Positions 1-12,225 of a stretch of 64,000 nucleotides of DNA are shown here, piece by piece (the stretch's first letter is position 1; every line of letters starts with the position of its first letter). This DNA comes from Cephalotus follicularis (lineage: Eukaryota; Streptophyta; Magnoliopsida; Oxalidales; Cephalotaceae). The translations under genes and the position numbers were made by a program. The notes beneath the pieces were generated by a model, which saw only the letters and a program-made list of their open reading frames with translations, was not told the origin of the DNA and ran no database searches. The stretch spans positions 124,555 to 188,554 of the forward strand of contig BDDD01002307.1 in the NCBI GenBank assembly GCA_001972305.1. Reading direction: 5' to 3'.

Positions 1-184
1 GCTCTTACAAAAGTAATAAACATATAATAAAAAAATTAATTATCATTCTGTAAGACTGTAACCATGAATTTTGATCCACAATTTTTCAATCCAAATTTAG
101 CTTAAGCCTTAACAATTAACATATAATAAACGAATGACATTAAGAAAAAAAAAAGAAACCAGAGATCTGACAAAAACCAATTAC
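1..184. other. Left edge, no gene seen
   Basis: AT-rich sequence with no convincing ORF. If the leader at 185-615 is the first exon of a minus-strand element, this stretch would be the start of its first intron, because the minus strand reads CAG|GTAATT at 185/184. Nothing else is supported. Confidence 0.4.
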
Positions 185-615
185 CTGAAATCATCTAATT
201 TTATTAGCGTCGGCGAGGTGGGTTCGACGTCGCCAACTGAGGTCGGTCGGAGAAGGGAAGAGAGAGAGACTGAGAGAGCGAGAGAGAGAGAGAGCGAGAC
301 AGTGAGAGCCGAGAGAGAGAGGAAGAAATAGAGACATGTGGGGTGTTTGGGTGATGTATACCTCCGATGTTGCCGGAGATAGAGAGAGGTATGGATCGAG
401 GGGAGAGAGTGAGAGATCGGGGTGGGTAGAGAGAGAGATAGAGAGGGTAATCGAGGTCAGGTGGGAGAGAGAGAGAGTTTTAATTTTTTTTTTACCTTTT
501 TGCGTTTTTTCTTTATCTTTTGCAGTTTTATTATTATTTTTTTCGTTCAAATTTTTTTTTATAAAACTTGAGTGGGTGCAGTCGCACCCAGCACCAAAGC
601 GTTTTAGGCAGCTAA
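185..615 (-). other. Possible 5' end (terminal hairpin and GA/CT leader) of a MULE-like element leaving the window
   Basis: On the minus strand the order is a GC-rich hairpin (561-612, stem GGGTGC/GCACCC), an AT-rich spacer, a long CT-rich leader (255-475) and a splice-donor-like CAG|GTAATT at 185. The same order recurs at 10490-10021 (minus), ahead of a FAR1-type transposase, and at 16768-17342 (plus), ahead of the GRF-finger ORF. The short ORFs across the GA tract are low-complexity RE/ER repeats and are not taken as coding. The element body would lie left of position 1. Calling this a MULE end is inference. Confidence 0.35.
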
Positions 616-754
616 ACTGATTTTGATCCTAAAGACACCAAAATTTTAAATATCCCTAAAAAGTTTGGTTATATATGTACATTATATTTATTCACAAGTT
701 CCCTAACATGCAGTATCAGATAACCATCAAAATAATTAAAAATAACCACCTATT

Positions 755-1172
755 CAACAGCTGGCTCCTAGACAATGTTATCAAATGAATCAGCAATTCC
801 ACCAGTGTTAATGTCCACTCCATAAGGTGCACCCTCACCTGTAAATAACCTCAATCATTAATTAGAAAATAGTTTACCAAACAATTGGTACTAAATATCA
901 ACTTCCAGATTAATCTTATAGATTCTAGCCATCACATATTTAAGCCCTTCTATTAAGGAGATCGTGTGTGGGCACACCTCTTGCAATAAAGGGAGATCAT
1001 TTAGTGATTAGAAATTCTGGTGACTAGAAACCCTTTCTCTTCCTATTTTTTTGGCAATGAAAATTGAGTAAATGAAAGCCCAACCTGATGGAAGAGCATA
1101 TTTCTGCCTTAATTTGTTCAGTACATCAGTAGCATCAAATCCAGCATTGTCACAGAGTTGTCGTGGGATAAT
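755..1172 (-). pseudogene. CCT7: Fragment of a TCP-1 eta (CCT7) chaperonin gene, two exons and one intron
   Basis: The minus strand encodes two pieces that join in frame. Exon 1172-1085 reads [18 protein letters not shown] and continues to KYALPS. Exon 838-about 755 reads GEGAPYGVDINTGGIADSF, then an in-frame TAG at 770-768 followed by EPA. Donor CAG|GTTGGG at 1085/1084 and acceptor TTTACAG at 839-845 are intact, so this is genomic DNA and not a processed copy. From family knowledge the pieces match the C-terminal third of CCT7, a subunit of the cytosolic TRiC/CCT chaperonin that folds actin and tubulin. The native tryptophan before EPA has become a stop, and the flanks do not continue the gene. 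It lies about 100 bp beyond the 3' end of FAR1-type pseudogene A, so it may be captured cargo of that element. Confidence 0.78.
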
Positions 1173-1707
1173 TTGTAACAAAATCCATATCCTCAAAGCA
1201 ATATCCAAGTTGAAGTTGATGCTTTATCCAAGTTATATGTGATTCTATATAAAGCTACAATGAAAGAGTCACACATAATAATGCTGACTTGGCATTCCTT
1301 CCTCTCCTCCGCTTGCATTAGAGATATCATGCTCCTCGTTGCTCATATGCATCTTTCAAAAAAAATTAAATTGTGAAGTATTAATAAAGTGACAACTACA
1401 AAGATTTGAGAAATGAAATTAATAACTACATCAAAGATTTCATACCTTAGCTTTCTTTGGACATGCTGCCATATAATGTCCTTTCTCCAGACATATGGAA
1501 CACTTGCGTTTCTTTTTTTCCTTCTGACTGTTCATCTGCCCGGATGGAATTCGTGAAGCAATCTCTGGAGGACCTTGGTTTTCACAACTTGAGAGTCTCG
1601 AATGGATATCCCAGGCATGTCAGAAGAAATTACAGTAGAACCAACTTCACTGCGAATACCATCAGGAGGCACAAACTGGTTGTCCATCAAACACAACTCA
1701 TCAAACT

Positions 1708-2057
1708 TGTGACATCCGTGTCCTTGTACGGTCTGTGTCTGTGGAGCCTATGTGGCTATCTGTCTGTCTGTCTGTCTAGCTGTAGTCTATTTTTCTGGCA
1801 TTCATGACATATGCATCACAACATTAATAAATTTTTGCTAGTGCGATTTCTTTCTGATGATTTTTCTACATAACAAATCGTTTTTCTTTACTGTAAATTG
1901 AATGATATTTTACTGAAATGACTGCTAATTTCAAAAAATAAGCCAAGTGGTATGTCCTAAACATCCAATTTATGTCCGTATTGATTAAATTCTGGGCAAA
2001 ATCCAGTTCATTTTGATTAAATATATATGAGAAATGTAAAAATTCTCTCATTTATTT

Positions 2058-2101
<44 letters not shown>

Positions 2102-4557
2102 ATCAGTTTCTCTCTCCTCTCTCATGTTCTCTGTATCTCTGCTCCCTCTGCCGCTGGCGTCACTGCCGATCTGACGCTGGCCAAGGTACCGGAGTGACCG
2201 CCTTCATGTCCCGAGCACACCGGACCCTACCCCATTGCTGGCAACCGCGCGTGCGCCCGCAACAAGCTCTTCTCTCTTTGCCTATGTTTTGCGTCGATCC
2301 TCCGTCTCCAGTGACCGTCACGGCAATGCGAGCCCAGATCCGACATCATGGCATCACGGTGGTTTGAACGCGACCAACCCCGAACCGTGACGACGCCGGT
2401 AGCGCAGATCGATGATGAAGTCTGCCAGGGTCAAACACGCCGGTTTCGGCCAGACGCGACGACGACGTGACCAACGAGTCCCAGATCCGTGACCTCTGTC
2501 CTCCGGCGCACCAGACCCGACCTTCTCTACTGCTGATCGGCGACCGTGCGTGGCTGGCACGCGCCAGCTAGCGGCGGTGCGTGGGCCCAAGCGCCGGCAG
2601 CCTCCGACAGCGCGTTTAGACGCGTCTAGCTTTCCGACTTCGATTTTCGCATGGAGGTGATCCGTTCCAGTTCCGTTCTAAGATTCTGGCTTTGTGCTCC
2701 ATTCTGTCCGATTTCAGTAAACTCTGACCTCTGTTCTGTTGATTCTGCTTTCCGTTGAATTCTGTAATTCTGTATCTGTTTCTGTAGTAGTATGAACTTT
2801 AGTTATGTAATCAACTCAAAATTGGAAAACATGGACAACCACTTGGACTAGTTTTTAAATGATTTTGAAACTGTGTTTAAATTGAAGTTTAAACGATATT
2901 TTAATAATCGTACTTCTGCTGCTGTTGACCGTTTTGATAAGTTATGAGTTTCTGACAACTGCATGCATTTCATTGCATAAATCATTGCACGACATAGTAA
3001 GTGTTTGAGTTCTGATAGTCTATTGTCTGTCTGTCTGTCTGTCTGTTGGTAGAGGATACTGCCTTTGAGGTCGGCTATGGAGGCGACTAGTCTTGGGACT
3101 TGGTCTGTTCTGTGAGTGGAACGCTTTCGTTAACCTTTTTACTTTGAAGTTCTTTCAATTGGTTTGATTGTTTGAAACGTTTTACTTGTTGATTTTCCGT
3201 ATCTTGATAAATTTGGATCTGTTTCTGTTCTAAAATTTGTGTAAGTTTTAAGGTCAAATGCACTCTTTTAAATGTTTTATAAACGCTCGCAAGATGATAG
3301 TTATGGTATGACGCTATTTTCGGATATATCTATATTTGATAAGAAAATGATTTCTGAATCTGTTTGAAACCTGTTTTAAGTATGTTTTGAAACACTAATG
3401 AATTCTGTATCCGTCTGAATCTGCTTTGAATCTACTGAATCTGTTTAAATATATTTCGATGCATGGTAATCTCGGTATTGTATTATTACATATCTGATGC
3501 CCATGAGAGACTTTGTCTACATGTGTATGACTTTCTGTTGATTATTGGACACGACGGTGTCATTGCCACTATTTCTGTTGGACGTTTGTCCCGACGGGGC
3601 CCATGCATCAACCTTACCTAGTAGACCCATTGCATCTTTATATATTTATTCTGTTTAAACTCTGTTAATTATATATATATATCTGAAATTTTGATGATTT
3701 GAATCTGATTGAAAGAAATGATCTGGTTTTTTTGCTGATTTTCGGAAACATCTGTTTTATAAATCCGTTTCGAATTTTTATACTGTTTTATCTGTTTTAA
3801 TCTGTTTTATATATCGGATTCTGGATTTGTTTCTGTTTTCGAACTACTGTTTAAGTTTGTTTTATACTTTTTGTTATAACATTTATGAAAAAGTGTGTTT
3901 AATTGCGAGCAAAACTCTACAGAGTCTTTTTGTTCCATCTCACTAGTCCTGTGGACTAACCCCTTCCTCTGTTTTCTGTTTTTAGTTGTGATAGGTTAGT
4001 CTGCTGAGCTCTGTCAGCTAGAGTCAGTCAGTCTACTGAGGTGAGACCACAAGAGCATGCCTATCAGAGTCAACTTGCATATCATTCACCAGATTTGCAT
4101 TTAAACTTTTGCATTACTTATGTTTTTAGATAAATGTTTTATGATTTTGTTTAAAAGGGCTGAGCCTTGTTTTTTATTTAAGTTTTGATAAAATGGTTGA
4201 GACAGAGCCCAACCCATACTTTTTTTCTGTTTTAACTTGTGGTCTGCTGAGAGCTGAGCCCATTTATAGTTTTCTGAGGGCTGAGCCCATTTTACAAACT
4301 GCGTTTTTCTTTACAGGGGGCATAGACCAATAAACGAATACTACATACCCAATTTTTGTAAAAATTTAAGAGTTAGAATTATTTTAAAGTTTTTCAAGAA
4401 ACTTTTCTGTTTTCTTTATGTTTTGAAGAAATTCGTTTGTTTAAAAATGTATTCCTGAATCTCTATTCTGCTGAACCTACGAGGTGAGTCTCTGATGGGA
4501 GGCTTGGCCTCGTAGCAGACACGGCGGATCCCAGTCGGGCTGGGTCTGGGCGTGTCA
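1708..4557 (+). mobile_element. Family A solo LTR (A1), 2.85 kb, Ty3/gypsy-type
   Basis: Begins TGTGACATCC, ends GGGCGTGTCA and is flanked by a perfect 5-bp TSD, AAACT (1703-1707 and 4558-4562). Removing it restores the FAR1-type transposase reading. Inside: (TCTG)n near 1760, a TATA-like AT run near 2020, a long CT tract, a GC-rich block (2150-2620), then an AT-rich region with repeated GGGCTGAGCCC motifs and a conserved 3' tail. No gag/pol is present. A retrotransposon origin is supported by family member A5, which is preceded by a polypurine tract. The ORFs inside the GC-rich block are not conserved in frame between copies and I do not call them genes. Confidence 0.87.
2061..2100. repeat. 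(CT)n microsatellite in LTR A1
   Basis: About 40 bp of CT, immediately downstream of the TATA-like region, as in every family A copy. It probably sits in the transcribed leader (inference). Confidence 0.95.
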
Positions 4558-5298
4558 AAACTTATCCATGAAACCATTCAACCAAGAATGATATTTGTTA
4601 TATCTGGCAATTGAACTTGATGTTTTATGTGCAGCTTTGGTGGCTAGTGCTATAAGACTCCATTCCATAATTGGAGTTACCATATTCTCATTTTCTTTGC
4701 TGATACAAACTCCACTATCCATTATATACCTAGCACCGATGGTCCACCTCTTTAGCATATACTGTTCGGGATGATAGTAAGATGCCTCTCTTGCATAATC
4801 CTTAGGATACGTTTGCAAAAGTATCCCTCGGTCTCAAACTTCGCGCATTCATAATTGAGAGTACTCCTTTTGATTCATCGTACACAACGGTCCACCATTT
4901 CCTCTTCTCCTCATCACATAGCCCCATAATATATATTGTGACAACATCGTTGTGACATCTGTGTCCTAGTACGGTCTGTGTCTGTGAGCCTACGAGGCTT
5001 ATGTCTGTCTGTCTAGCTGTTGGTCTATTTTTCTGGTTTTCATTACATATGCATCATGGCATTAATAAATTTTTATGATTTATCTTGATGATTTTTCTGC
5101 ATAACAAATAAATGTTCTTTACTGTAAATTGAATGATATTTTACTGAAATGACTACTGATTTAAAAAAATAAGCCAAGTGGTATGTCATAAACATCCAAT
5201 TTCTGTCCGTATCGGTTAAATTCTGGGCCAAAACCCAGTTCATTTTTTGATTATATATATAAGGGAAAATGCCTTTTTTATCTCTTTTTTTTGGAATT

Positions 5299-5309
5299 TT
5301 CTCTCTCTC

Positions 5310-5342
<33 letters not shown>

Positions 5343-5345
5343 TTC
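5299..5345. repeat. (CT)n microsatellite in LTR A2
   Basis: Nearly pure CT run downstream of the TATATATAAG box, in the same place as in A1 and A4. Confidence 0.95.
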
Positions 5346-7330
5346 TCCTATCTCACGCTCTCTCTCTACTCCTGCCGCGGCGTCACTGCCGATCTGACGC
5401 CGACAAAGGTATCGGCGTGACCGCCGTCATCTCCAGAGCACACCAGGACCAACCTCGACGCCGGCAACCGCGCCGTTTGTGCGAGCAAACCTCTTCTCTC
5501 TCTGCCCCTGTTTTGCATCGATCAGGTGTCTCTGGTGACCATCACAGCAAGGTGAGCCCATATTCGACATCCTGGCTTCTCGGCAGTTCGAATGGTACCA
5601 GCCATGACACGTGACGACGTCGGCAACGCAGATCGGCGACGAAGGCAGCCGCGGTCAACGCTCATGTTCCATCCAGATGCGGCGGCGCCGTGATCAACGC
5701 GCCTCAGATCCGAGCTCCCTGACCTCCGGCGCTACAAATGCGACCTCTGCGACTTACGGACGGCCGCGTGTGGCTGACACGCGCCGGCCAGCGGTGGGGC
5801 ATGGGCCCACTCTCCGACAGCCTCCGGCGACCAGTTTCTGATAGCTTTTAGACTCCGTCATCTGCGCAGGTGTGATCCGTTCCAGTTCCGCTACGGGATT
5901 CTGACTCTGTGTTTCGTTCCATCGGCATTCGGTAAATTCTGAACTCTGTTCCATTAGTTCTGTTTTCTGTTAAATTCTGTATTTCTGTATCTGTTTCTGC
6001 GATATTATGAACTTGAATTGCTTATACGACTCAAAATTGGATAACCTGGATAACCACTTGGACTAGCTTTAATGTTTTTGAAAGAGTTTAATAAAAAGGT
6101 TTAAACGATGTTTTTAACTAGTAGATTTTTGCTGATGTTGACCATATAGGTCGGTTTTAGTTTTCTGATATCTGCATGCATTTCATCGTATAAAGCATTT
6201 CACGTCTTAGTACGTGTTTGAGTCTGATAGTCTGCTGTCTGTCTGTCTGTTGGCAAAGGATCATGCCTTTGAGGTCGGCCATGGAGGCGACCAGTCGAGA
6301 GACTCGCTCGTCTGTTCTGTGAATGGAACGCCTTCCTTTAACCTTTTTTATCCTGAAGTTCTTTTAAATGGTTTGAATGTTTGAACGTTTTCATTGATTT
6401 ATTTCCGTATCTGAATGAGTTTGGATTTACTCTGTTTCTGAAAGATGTTTGAGTTTATTGTTTGAAACTTTCCTTTAATGTTTTCAAATGCTCGCACAAT
6501 GATAGTCATAATATGACGATATTTTCAGTTATATCGGTACTTGAAAGAAAAATGATTTCTGTATCTTTTTGGAATATGTTTTAAGTCTGTTTTGATGGCT
6601 CTGCTGATTTTTGTATCTGTTTAAGTCTGTTTTGAGGAATTTGGAGATTTTGTATTCTGAAATCTGTAAAATATGTTTAGATGCATGGTGTTCTCGGTAT
6701 TGTATTAGTTACTTATCTGATGCCCATGAGAGGTACTGTCTACATGTGTTTGACTTTCTTTTCTGATGCTTTGATACGACGGTATCATTTCCACTATTTC
6801 TGTTGGACGTTCGGCCCGACGGGGCCCAAGCGTCAACCTTACCTAGTACATCCACTGCATCTTTATATATTTATGATGTTGTAAAAATCTGTTAAATACT
6901 ACATATAACTGAATTTCTGATGTTTTAAATCTGTTTGAAAGAAATGATCTCATTTTCTGATCTGGCTTTTCTGCTGATATCTGAAAATACCGGTTTATAA
7001 ATCGGTTTTGATTTTATATTATGTTTAAGTCATTTTATATCTGTTTTATAAATCAGATTCTGTATTTTGATTCTGTTTCTGAAACTCTGTTTCAATTGTT
7101 TTACAGTTTTGTTATATCTTTTCTGCAAAGATATTTATATGCGAGCAAAACTCTGCGGAGTCTTTTTGTTCCATCTCACTAGTCCTGTGGACTAACCCCT
7201 ACTTTGTTTTCTGTTTTTAGTTCTGATAGGTTAGTCTTCTGAGCTTTGTCAGCTAGAGTCAGTCAGTCTGCTGAGGTGAGACAACAAGGGCATGCCTACC
7301 AGAGTCAACATTTGCATACCATATATATGT

Positions 7331-7420
7331 ACATGTACATGTATATAGATAGATATGTATGTACATGTATATATATATATATACATGTACATACATATCT
7401 ATCAATATACATGTACATGT
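7331..7420. repeat. 90-bp near-perfect palindrome
   Basis: The central 30 bp (7361-7390) is a perfect palindrome: GTACATGTAT, ten alternating AT, ATACATGTAC. Arms 7351-7360/7391-7400 and 7331-7340/7411-7420 pair perfectly, and 7341-7350/7401-7410 pair with one mismatch. It is embedded in a roughly 150-bp TA/TACATG microsatellite-like insert (7318-7472) present only in LTR A2. ORFs on both strands here are artefacts of the repeat. Confidence 0.92.
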
Positions 7421-9554
7421 ATATATGTATACATACATGTACACATATACACATATATATGTACATGTATATTAAACTTCTGCATTACTTATGGTTTTAG
7501 ATAAATGTTTTATGCTTTTGTTAAAAGGGCTGAGCCCTATTCAGGTTTTAAGTTTTGATAATATGATTAAGGCAGAGCTTAACCCATACTTGTTTTCTGT
7601 TTAAATTGTGGTCTGCTGAGGGCTGAGCTCATTTTATAAACTGTTTTTTTTATCGGGAGTGTGGTTGCTGAGGGCTGAGCCCATTTTATAAACTGCGTTT
7701 TTCTTTACAGGGGGCATAGTCCAATAAACGAATTCTACATGCTCGATTTTCGTAAAATTTTAAGAGTTATAATTATTTTCAAGTTTTTCAAGAAACTTGT
7801 ATGTTTAGTTTTCTGTTTTGAAGAATTTCTCTGCTTTAAAATGTATTTTTGAATCTTTGTTCTACTGAACCTACAATGTGAGTCTATTATAAGAGGCTTA
7901 GACTCGTAGCGGACACTACGGATCCCAGACGGCTGGGTCCGGGCGTGTCAATTTTTGTTACTCACCATCTCATACCAACAACTCACACTCTCATGGAGCT
8001 CCGCTTGAAACAACTTGAACATTATTGTTGTATAACGATCTGCAACTGTTTTCTCAAATGGAGACCTGGTTATTAACTTAGGATTTGAATTCATTGTCAA
8101 ATAATCCTTCCGTTCTTCTGCTTGACGACGTGACATCAATGCTCTATTATAATGTTCAAGGTATTCAGGGAAGTGAGTGCTGGAATTCACAAACCCATCA
8201 AAAAAAGAATTGATGCTTCCACTCCGTCCGCTGGATGTCATATCGGCAACAAAAGTATCTTTGAGAAAAGCAGGGACCCAGTGAAGTCGTAAGTCCCACA
8301 TTTTTGCGAGCCAACAGGCAGTACCGTATTTTTCAACTAAAGCTTGCCATCTTATCTCACTTTTACTCACATTTCGGCTATGAAACCGTTTTCTATAATC
8401 ACTTGGGAACTCAATGTTATTATCTTGCATTGCATAAACATTCTCCACAAGATGCTTATGAATATGCCACGAGCAAAACCGATGTCGAGTATTTGGGAAT
8501 ACTCTCCGGATTGCATTACGCATCGCTCCATCCATATCGGTAATAATTGCTCCTGGGGCTTTATCTAACATGCAAGATAACCAGTGTTGGAATAATCACA
8601 CGAATGTCTCCTCCGTCTCATCTGTTAGCAACCCACACCCAAAGAGGATAGAATGTCTATGATGGTTAATCCTGTTAAATGGGGCGAAAGGCATCATAAA
8701 CTTATTTGTTTTATAAGTGACATCAAACACAATAAAATCACCAAGAACAAAGTACTCCTCTCTTGACCTTGCATCCGCCCAAAACATAGATTGTAAGGTC
8801 CCATCACTGTCGTACTCAGTAGCAAAATAGAAATTAGGATCTAGTCTCATCTGTTTCATTAAATGCATAGCTACTAAGTACCCTTCCAACCCAACATTGT
8901 TCATCCCTTGCTTTCTTAAATGATGTACCACGTGCACCGTAGTGATCTCAATTATATTACTCATGGTATTAATGGCTTTTGCAATTACAGATGGCCCCAT
9001 ACCACAACTATGAAGTTGTTCCATCAAGTCCTTGGCTGTAGAAATTTTATGTGATACATTATGCGAACGGTGCTTTTTGGTTCTCCTTGGAGTGTCAAGG
9101 GTATGACTCTGCTCTTCTACAAATCCCGTAACAACCCACTTCCCATGTTTTTTCCAACGCTCATTTAAGCTTTCAATACACCCATCTTTTTCGTTCTCTT
9201 TACAACTTCACTTCCGTTCTCTTTTTCTTTGTTCTTTGCTCTCCAACCTGCCTTGTCACATACAAATTTCTTCCATATCAATTCTCCTGTAACCGAAGAC
9301 TTACTACTCGAGGATCTCCTTATTCCAAATCCTTTGTGCAATGCATAACAGTTATAAAAATTGTACACATCATCAAGATTATCAAGCTCCTGATTAAGAT
9401 AAAGCTTCTCAACAATCGATTTTCCATCATTTCCTTGGTCATTACTTTGCTCATCAACTAAAGGTTCAATAACATTATATCCCCCACCCTCACCAATTTG
9501 TGACAAAAAATCATGGACGTCACAAGTATACTCATCATCTCCCACATCCATCAT

Positions 9555-10160
9555 TCAATAAATCAATTCTACAAATGAATTGAGGTTATGAGACCATAAT
9601 TCTAAAATACCTCAATGATTTGTTTAATCACATTAACAGAATACAAATTGATGGCCGTTAATCAGTAAACTTGAACAACTACATATCATATATAGTATCA
9701 TGGATTCCATAAAAGATTAATGAGAAAATTATATGTTATAATACAAGCTTTCCGTTTTCAACCCAAAACTCCATTAAGTGACCTCAGTTCCTTTTCGAAA
9801 TCTACAAAATATCAAACATTTATTAGCCTGTATATGTATAGTTTAATTATACATAAGTGAATTATTCAGCTGTTAGAGTCTTATCTCTCTCGTTTTCTTT
9901 AAGCATGGGTTTATGAAAAAACAAATCATATTTACTCACAATCAGTTTTCAAACTCTTTCCAAAAACTTGAAAAAAAAATTATGTTGAAAAAAAAGCGAG
10001 AGAAAGAGGGGGGGACGATTTACCTGCAGATTTATAATTGATAGGCACCTCCTCCTCTTGTCTTTGTGGGCGCCAGCGTCGGAGATTGATGAAATCGGAA
10101 GAGAGGTAGATGGGTGACGTCGGGTGGGAAAGAGAGAAGTCGATAGGGGTTGGGTTTTTT

Positions 10161-10194
<34 letters not shown>

Positions 10195-10490
10195 AACTGC
10201 GCTTAGAGAGAGATGCAACAGCAGTGCGTTGAAAACCTAGGTTTTTTTAGAGAGGCAACGATCGACTTGATAAGGGAGAAGGGAGAGAGGGAGCGTTTTT
10301 TTTAGAGAGAGGGCTTGATAAGGGGAAAAGGGAGAGAGGGAGCGTTTTTTTTGGAGGGAGCGTTGAGTTCAGGAAGAAGAGACAAAACGTTTTTTGGAGA
10401 GAGAGGTAGTTGATAAGTTGGATTGTTGCTAAGTTCTTTTATTTATTAGGCGCCGCACTCAGTTTTAAGATTGAGCGTAGCGCTTACCTC
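9555..10490 (-). other. Upstream leader and possible terminal hairpin of FAR1-type element A
   Basis: No protein gene. On the minus strand, moving toward the transposase ATG at 9554: GC-rich imperfect hairpin (10490-10448), TTTTTT-rich and CT-rich leader with a (CT)16 run at 10193-10162, then donor-like TGCAG|GTAAAT at 10024/10023 and an acceptor-like TTTTGTAG near 9800. This reads as TIR, 5'UTR exon, intron and coding exon of the element. TIR status is inferred from the similar units at 561-612 and 16768-16805; I found no matching inverted copy at the 3' end. Confidence 0.42.
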
Positions 10491-12225
10491 AACTTTCTCC
10501 GTATATATATATATCGTACTTGTAAATAATATTTTTCAAATTCAACCAATTTGATATTTTATTAATATAGATCACGCATACTAATTTTTAAGTCAATTAA
10601 ATATTTGTAGATATTATATTATATAGGATAATATTTTATTATTTATGAGTCAATTATAGAACGGTTAAACTTGTCATTTGAAAATGAAGTAGTTAGAGAT
10701 ATTATATTGAAATTTGTATGCATGATATAGACAAATAGATTATCAAATCCATCAATTGAACTTAAAAAATACTATTCACAACTACTATAATTATGTTGAC
10801 ATCACATCTAACTTAGGTACAATATCACCTCCTAATAAATTTCTCTCTCTCTCTCTTTCTCTCTCTCTCTATATATATATATAACAAAGAATAATTAACT
10901 AAATCCAACTACTATAATTATGTTGACATCACATCTAAATTAGGTACAATATCACCTCCTAATAAATTTCTCTCTCTCTCTCTTTCTCTCTCTCTCTATA
11001 TATATATATAACAAAGAATAATTAACTAAATCTGAGTCGTTACAATCTTAAAGGTGAATACAGTGACAAGTCTTTCCCAGTTCCAACATTGTCACAGAAG
11101 CACCTAGCATGATTTATGATGCCATTTACGCGATAATGTCCAAATTCAAGGCATTAGAACCAAATGATTATTATCTCTATAAATTGGGGACACAACCTAG
11201 CATGATGATTATAGTTGTATGTTGTCAATGTTAAAGTTTCGCATCAAAATGGATTTAATGCATTGTAAGTAACTGCGAGGTTCTTAGGGCGAAAAGTACC
11301 AAACGTTTTATTGGTTTGGTAAATGAGGGATAAATAAATAGTGTGGAAGCAAATTTGGACAATCCAAATATATGGAATCAAATTAAGATTTAATATAAAT
11401 GTGATAGGATCAAAATAAGATTTTTTTCTATTAATTAAATATTTTAATATTAGACGCCATTTAATATTGTAACTACCGTTTGCCATTTATTTTATTGAAA
11501 CATTATAATAAAAAAAAATCAATCATGTGATTGAATACATATAGACGAATAAATTTGTAAACAAAAAAATGTTTTATAAAATTTTTATTTCAAAGATTAA
11601 TTAAATAAAACAGATACGAGGGGGCCAAGAAATTATCCCAATCCTCGCCCCGAAGAAGGTTTTTTTAATCATTGTTCTCATTTTCATCTTTGTTTTTTTT
11701 TTTCTAAGAAACTTGTTACATACAAGGAAATCTAGACTAATTTCTCGTTTTCACGTGTATAATTGTCATTCTTAGAGGTTCCCATAAGTACGCTTGCTCC
11801 GGTGTTGTATGGGATTGGATAACGCTAACCTCCATATTTGGATAATATATATGGAGAAAGTGAATATATTTGTCATACTATATAAGTTATATATATTTTA
11901 TTTTAGTTACCGGACCTGCGAATCATATTTAATCAATCCAGCCGTTGAATTAAATGTTTTATATGTATAGATCTAGCATGCAAAATTTCAGATTAATTAA
12001 AAATCTCTAGCTATTTCATCTTTTCTTAAAAACTTCAATCGTTTTATAATTTTCTTATTTAGTATAAAAGAATAAATTATTCGATTAATGATATAAACAT
12101 ATTCAAATGGTTTAAAAATTGACATGCATACATTATATAAGTAGAACATTTAATCCAACGGTTGGATTGATAAAATATGATCCGTAGGTCTTGTAATTAA
12201 AATGAAAAGTGTGTGTGTGTGTGTA
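10491..12225. repeat. AT-rich gene-free stretch with dispersed MITE-like repeat fragments
   Basis: Segments at 10540-10840 and 11930-12200 share wording with each other and with 34740-35060 and 35190-35660: 'attata...gataatattttattatttat', 'aaaatgaa(g/a)tagttagagatatt' and 'ttatagaacg(g/a)ttaaac', in either orientation. They look like remnants of one AT-rich short element family; ends and TSDs could not be fixed. No credible gene is seen. A (GT)8 run lies at about 12210-12225, directly against the chromovirus LTR end. Confidence 0.5.
10780..11033. repeat. Tandem duplication, 2 x 127 bp
   Basis: Units 10780-10906 and 10907-11033 are almost identical (one C/A difference seen, in ACATCTAAC/ATTAGG). 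Each contains a CT tract and an AT tract, so the duplicated block includes two microsatellites of the same length. The near identity suggests a recent event. Confidence 0.95.

Larger units (their letters stand above)
4951..7950 (+). mobile_element. Family A solo LTR (A2), 3.0 kb
   Basis: Begins TGTGACATCT, ends GGGCGTGTCA and is collinear with A1 over its length. It interrupts the SWIM-region coding sequence of FAR1-type copy A; copy B is continuous across this point (about 26760). The presumed TSD is imperfect (ATCGT on the left, ATTTT on the right). TATATATAAG near 5250 is followed by a CT tract (5299-5345) and a GC-rich block (5375-5840). It carries an insertion absent from A1, a TA/TACATG-rich palindrome at 7331-7420. 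The pre-insertion site and terminal dinucleotides support an LTR without internal region, i.e. a solo LTR. Confidence 0.85.
1269..9554 (-). pseudogene. FAR1-type Mutator-like transposase, copy A, broken by two solo LTRs
   Basis: The coding pieces on the minus strand are 9554-7951, 4950-4558, 1707-1446 and a last exon 1352-1269 (intron donor CTAAG|GTATG, acceptor AAAG). N-terminal acidic region is followed by the FAR1 DNA-binding domain (YNFYNCYALHKGFGIRR...FVCDKAGW; W..HGKWVV..F.EE), then the MULE transposase core with FDVTYKTN and ITDMDG carrying candidate catalytic Asp residues. The SWIM region is degraded. Near the end lies a zinc knuckle of CX2CX4HX4C type. The C-terminus is short and acidic, ending QHYYV. 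Breaks: frameshift near 9190, TGG to TGA at 8596, loss of two residues at about 8320, plus the LTR insertions at 1708 and 4951. FAR1/FHY3 proteins are domesticated relatives, but this copy is a dead transposon. Copy B is its paralogue. Confidence 0.9.

Noticed and set aside
134..620. ORFs on both strands over the GA-rich tract
   Set aside because: They consist of RE/ER or SL repeats forced by the microsatellite and show no domain or codon bias.
7246..7500. 84-aa Tyr/His/Ile-rich ORF and its antisense partner
   Set aside because: Translation of the TA/TACATG palindrome and absent from the sister LTR.
11038..11112. Coding-like phrase RYNLKGEYSDKSFPVP and on, ending at a stop
   Set aside because: Short and not assignable to a family with confidence; no neighbouring exon found.
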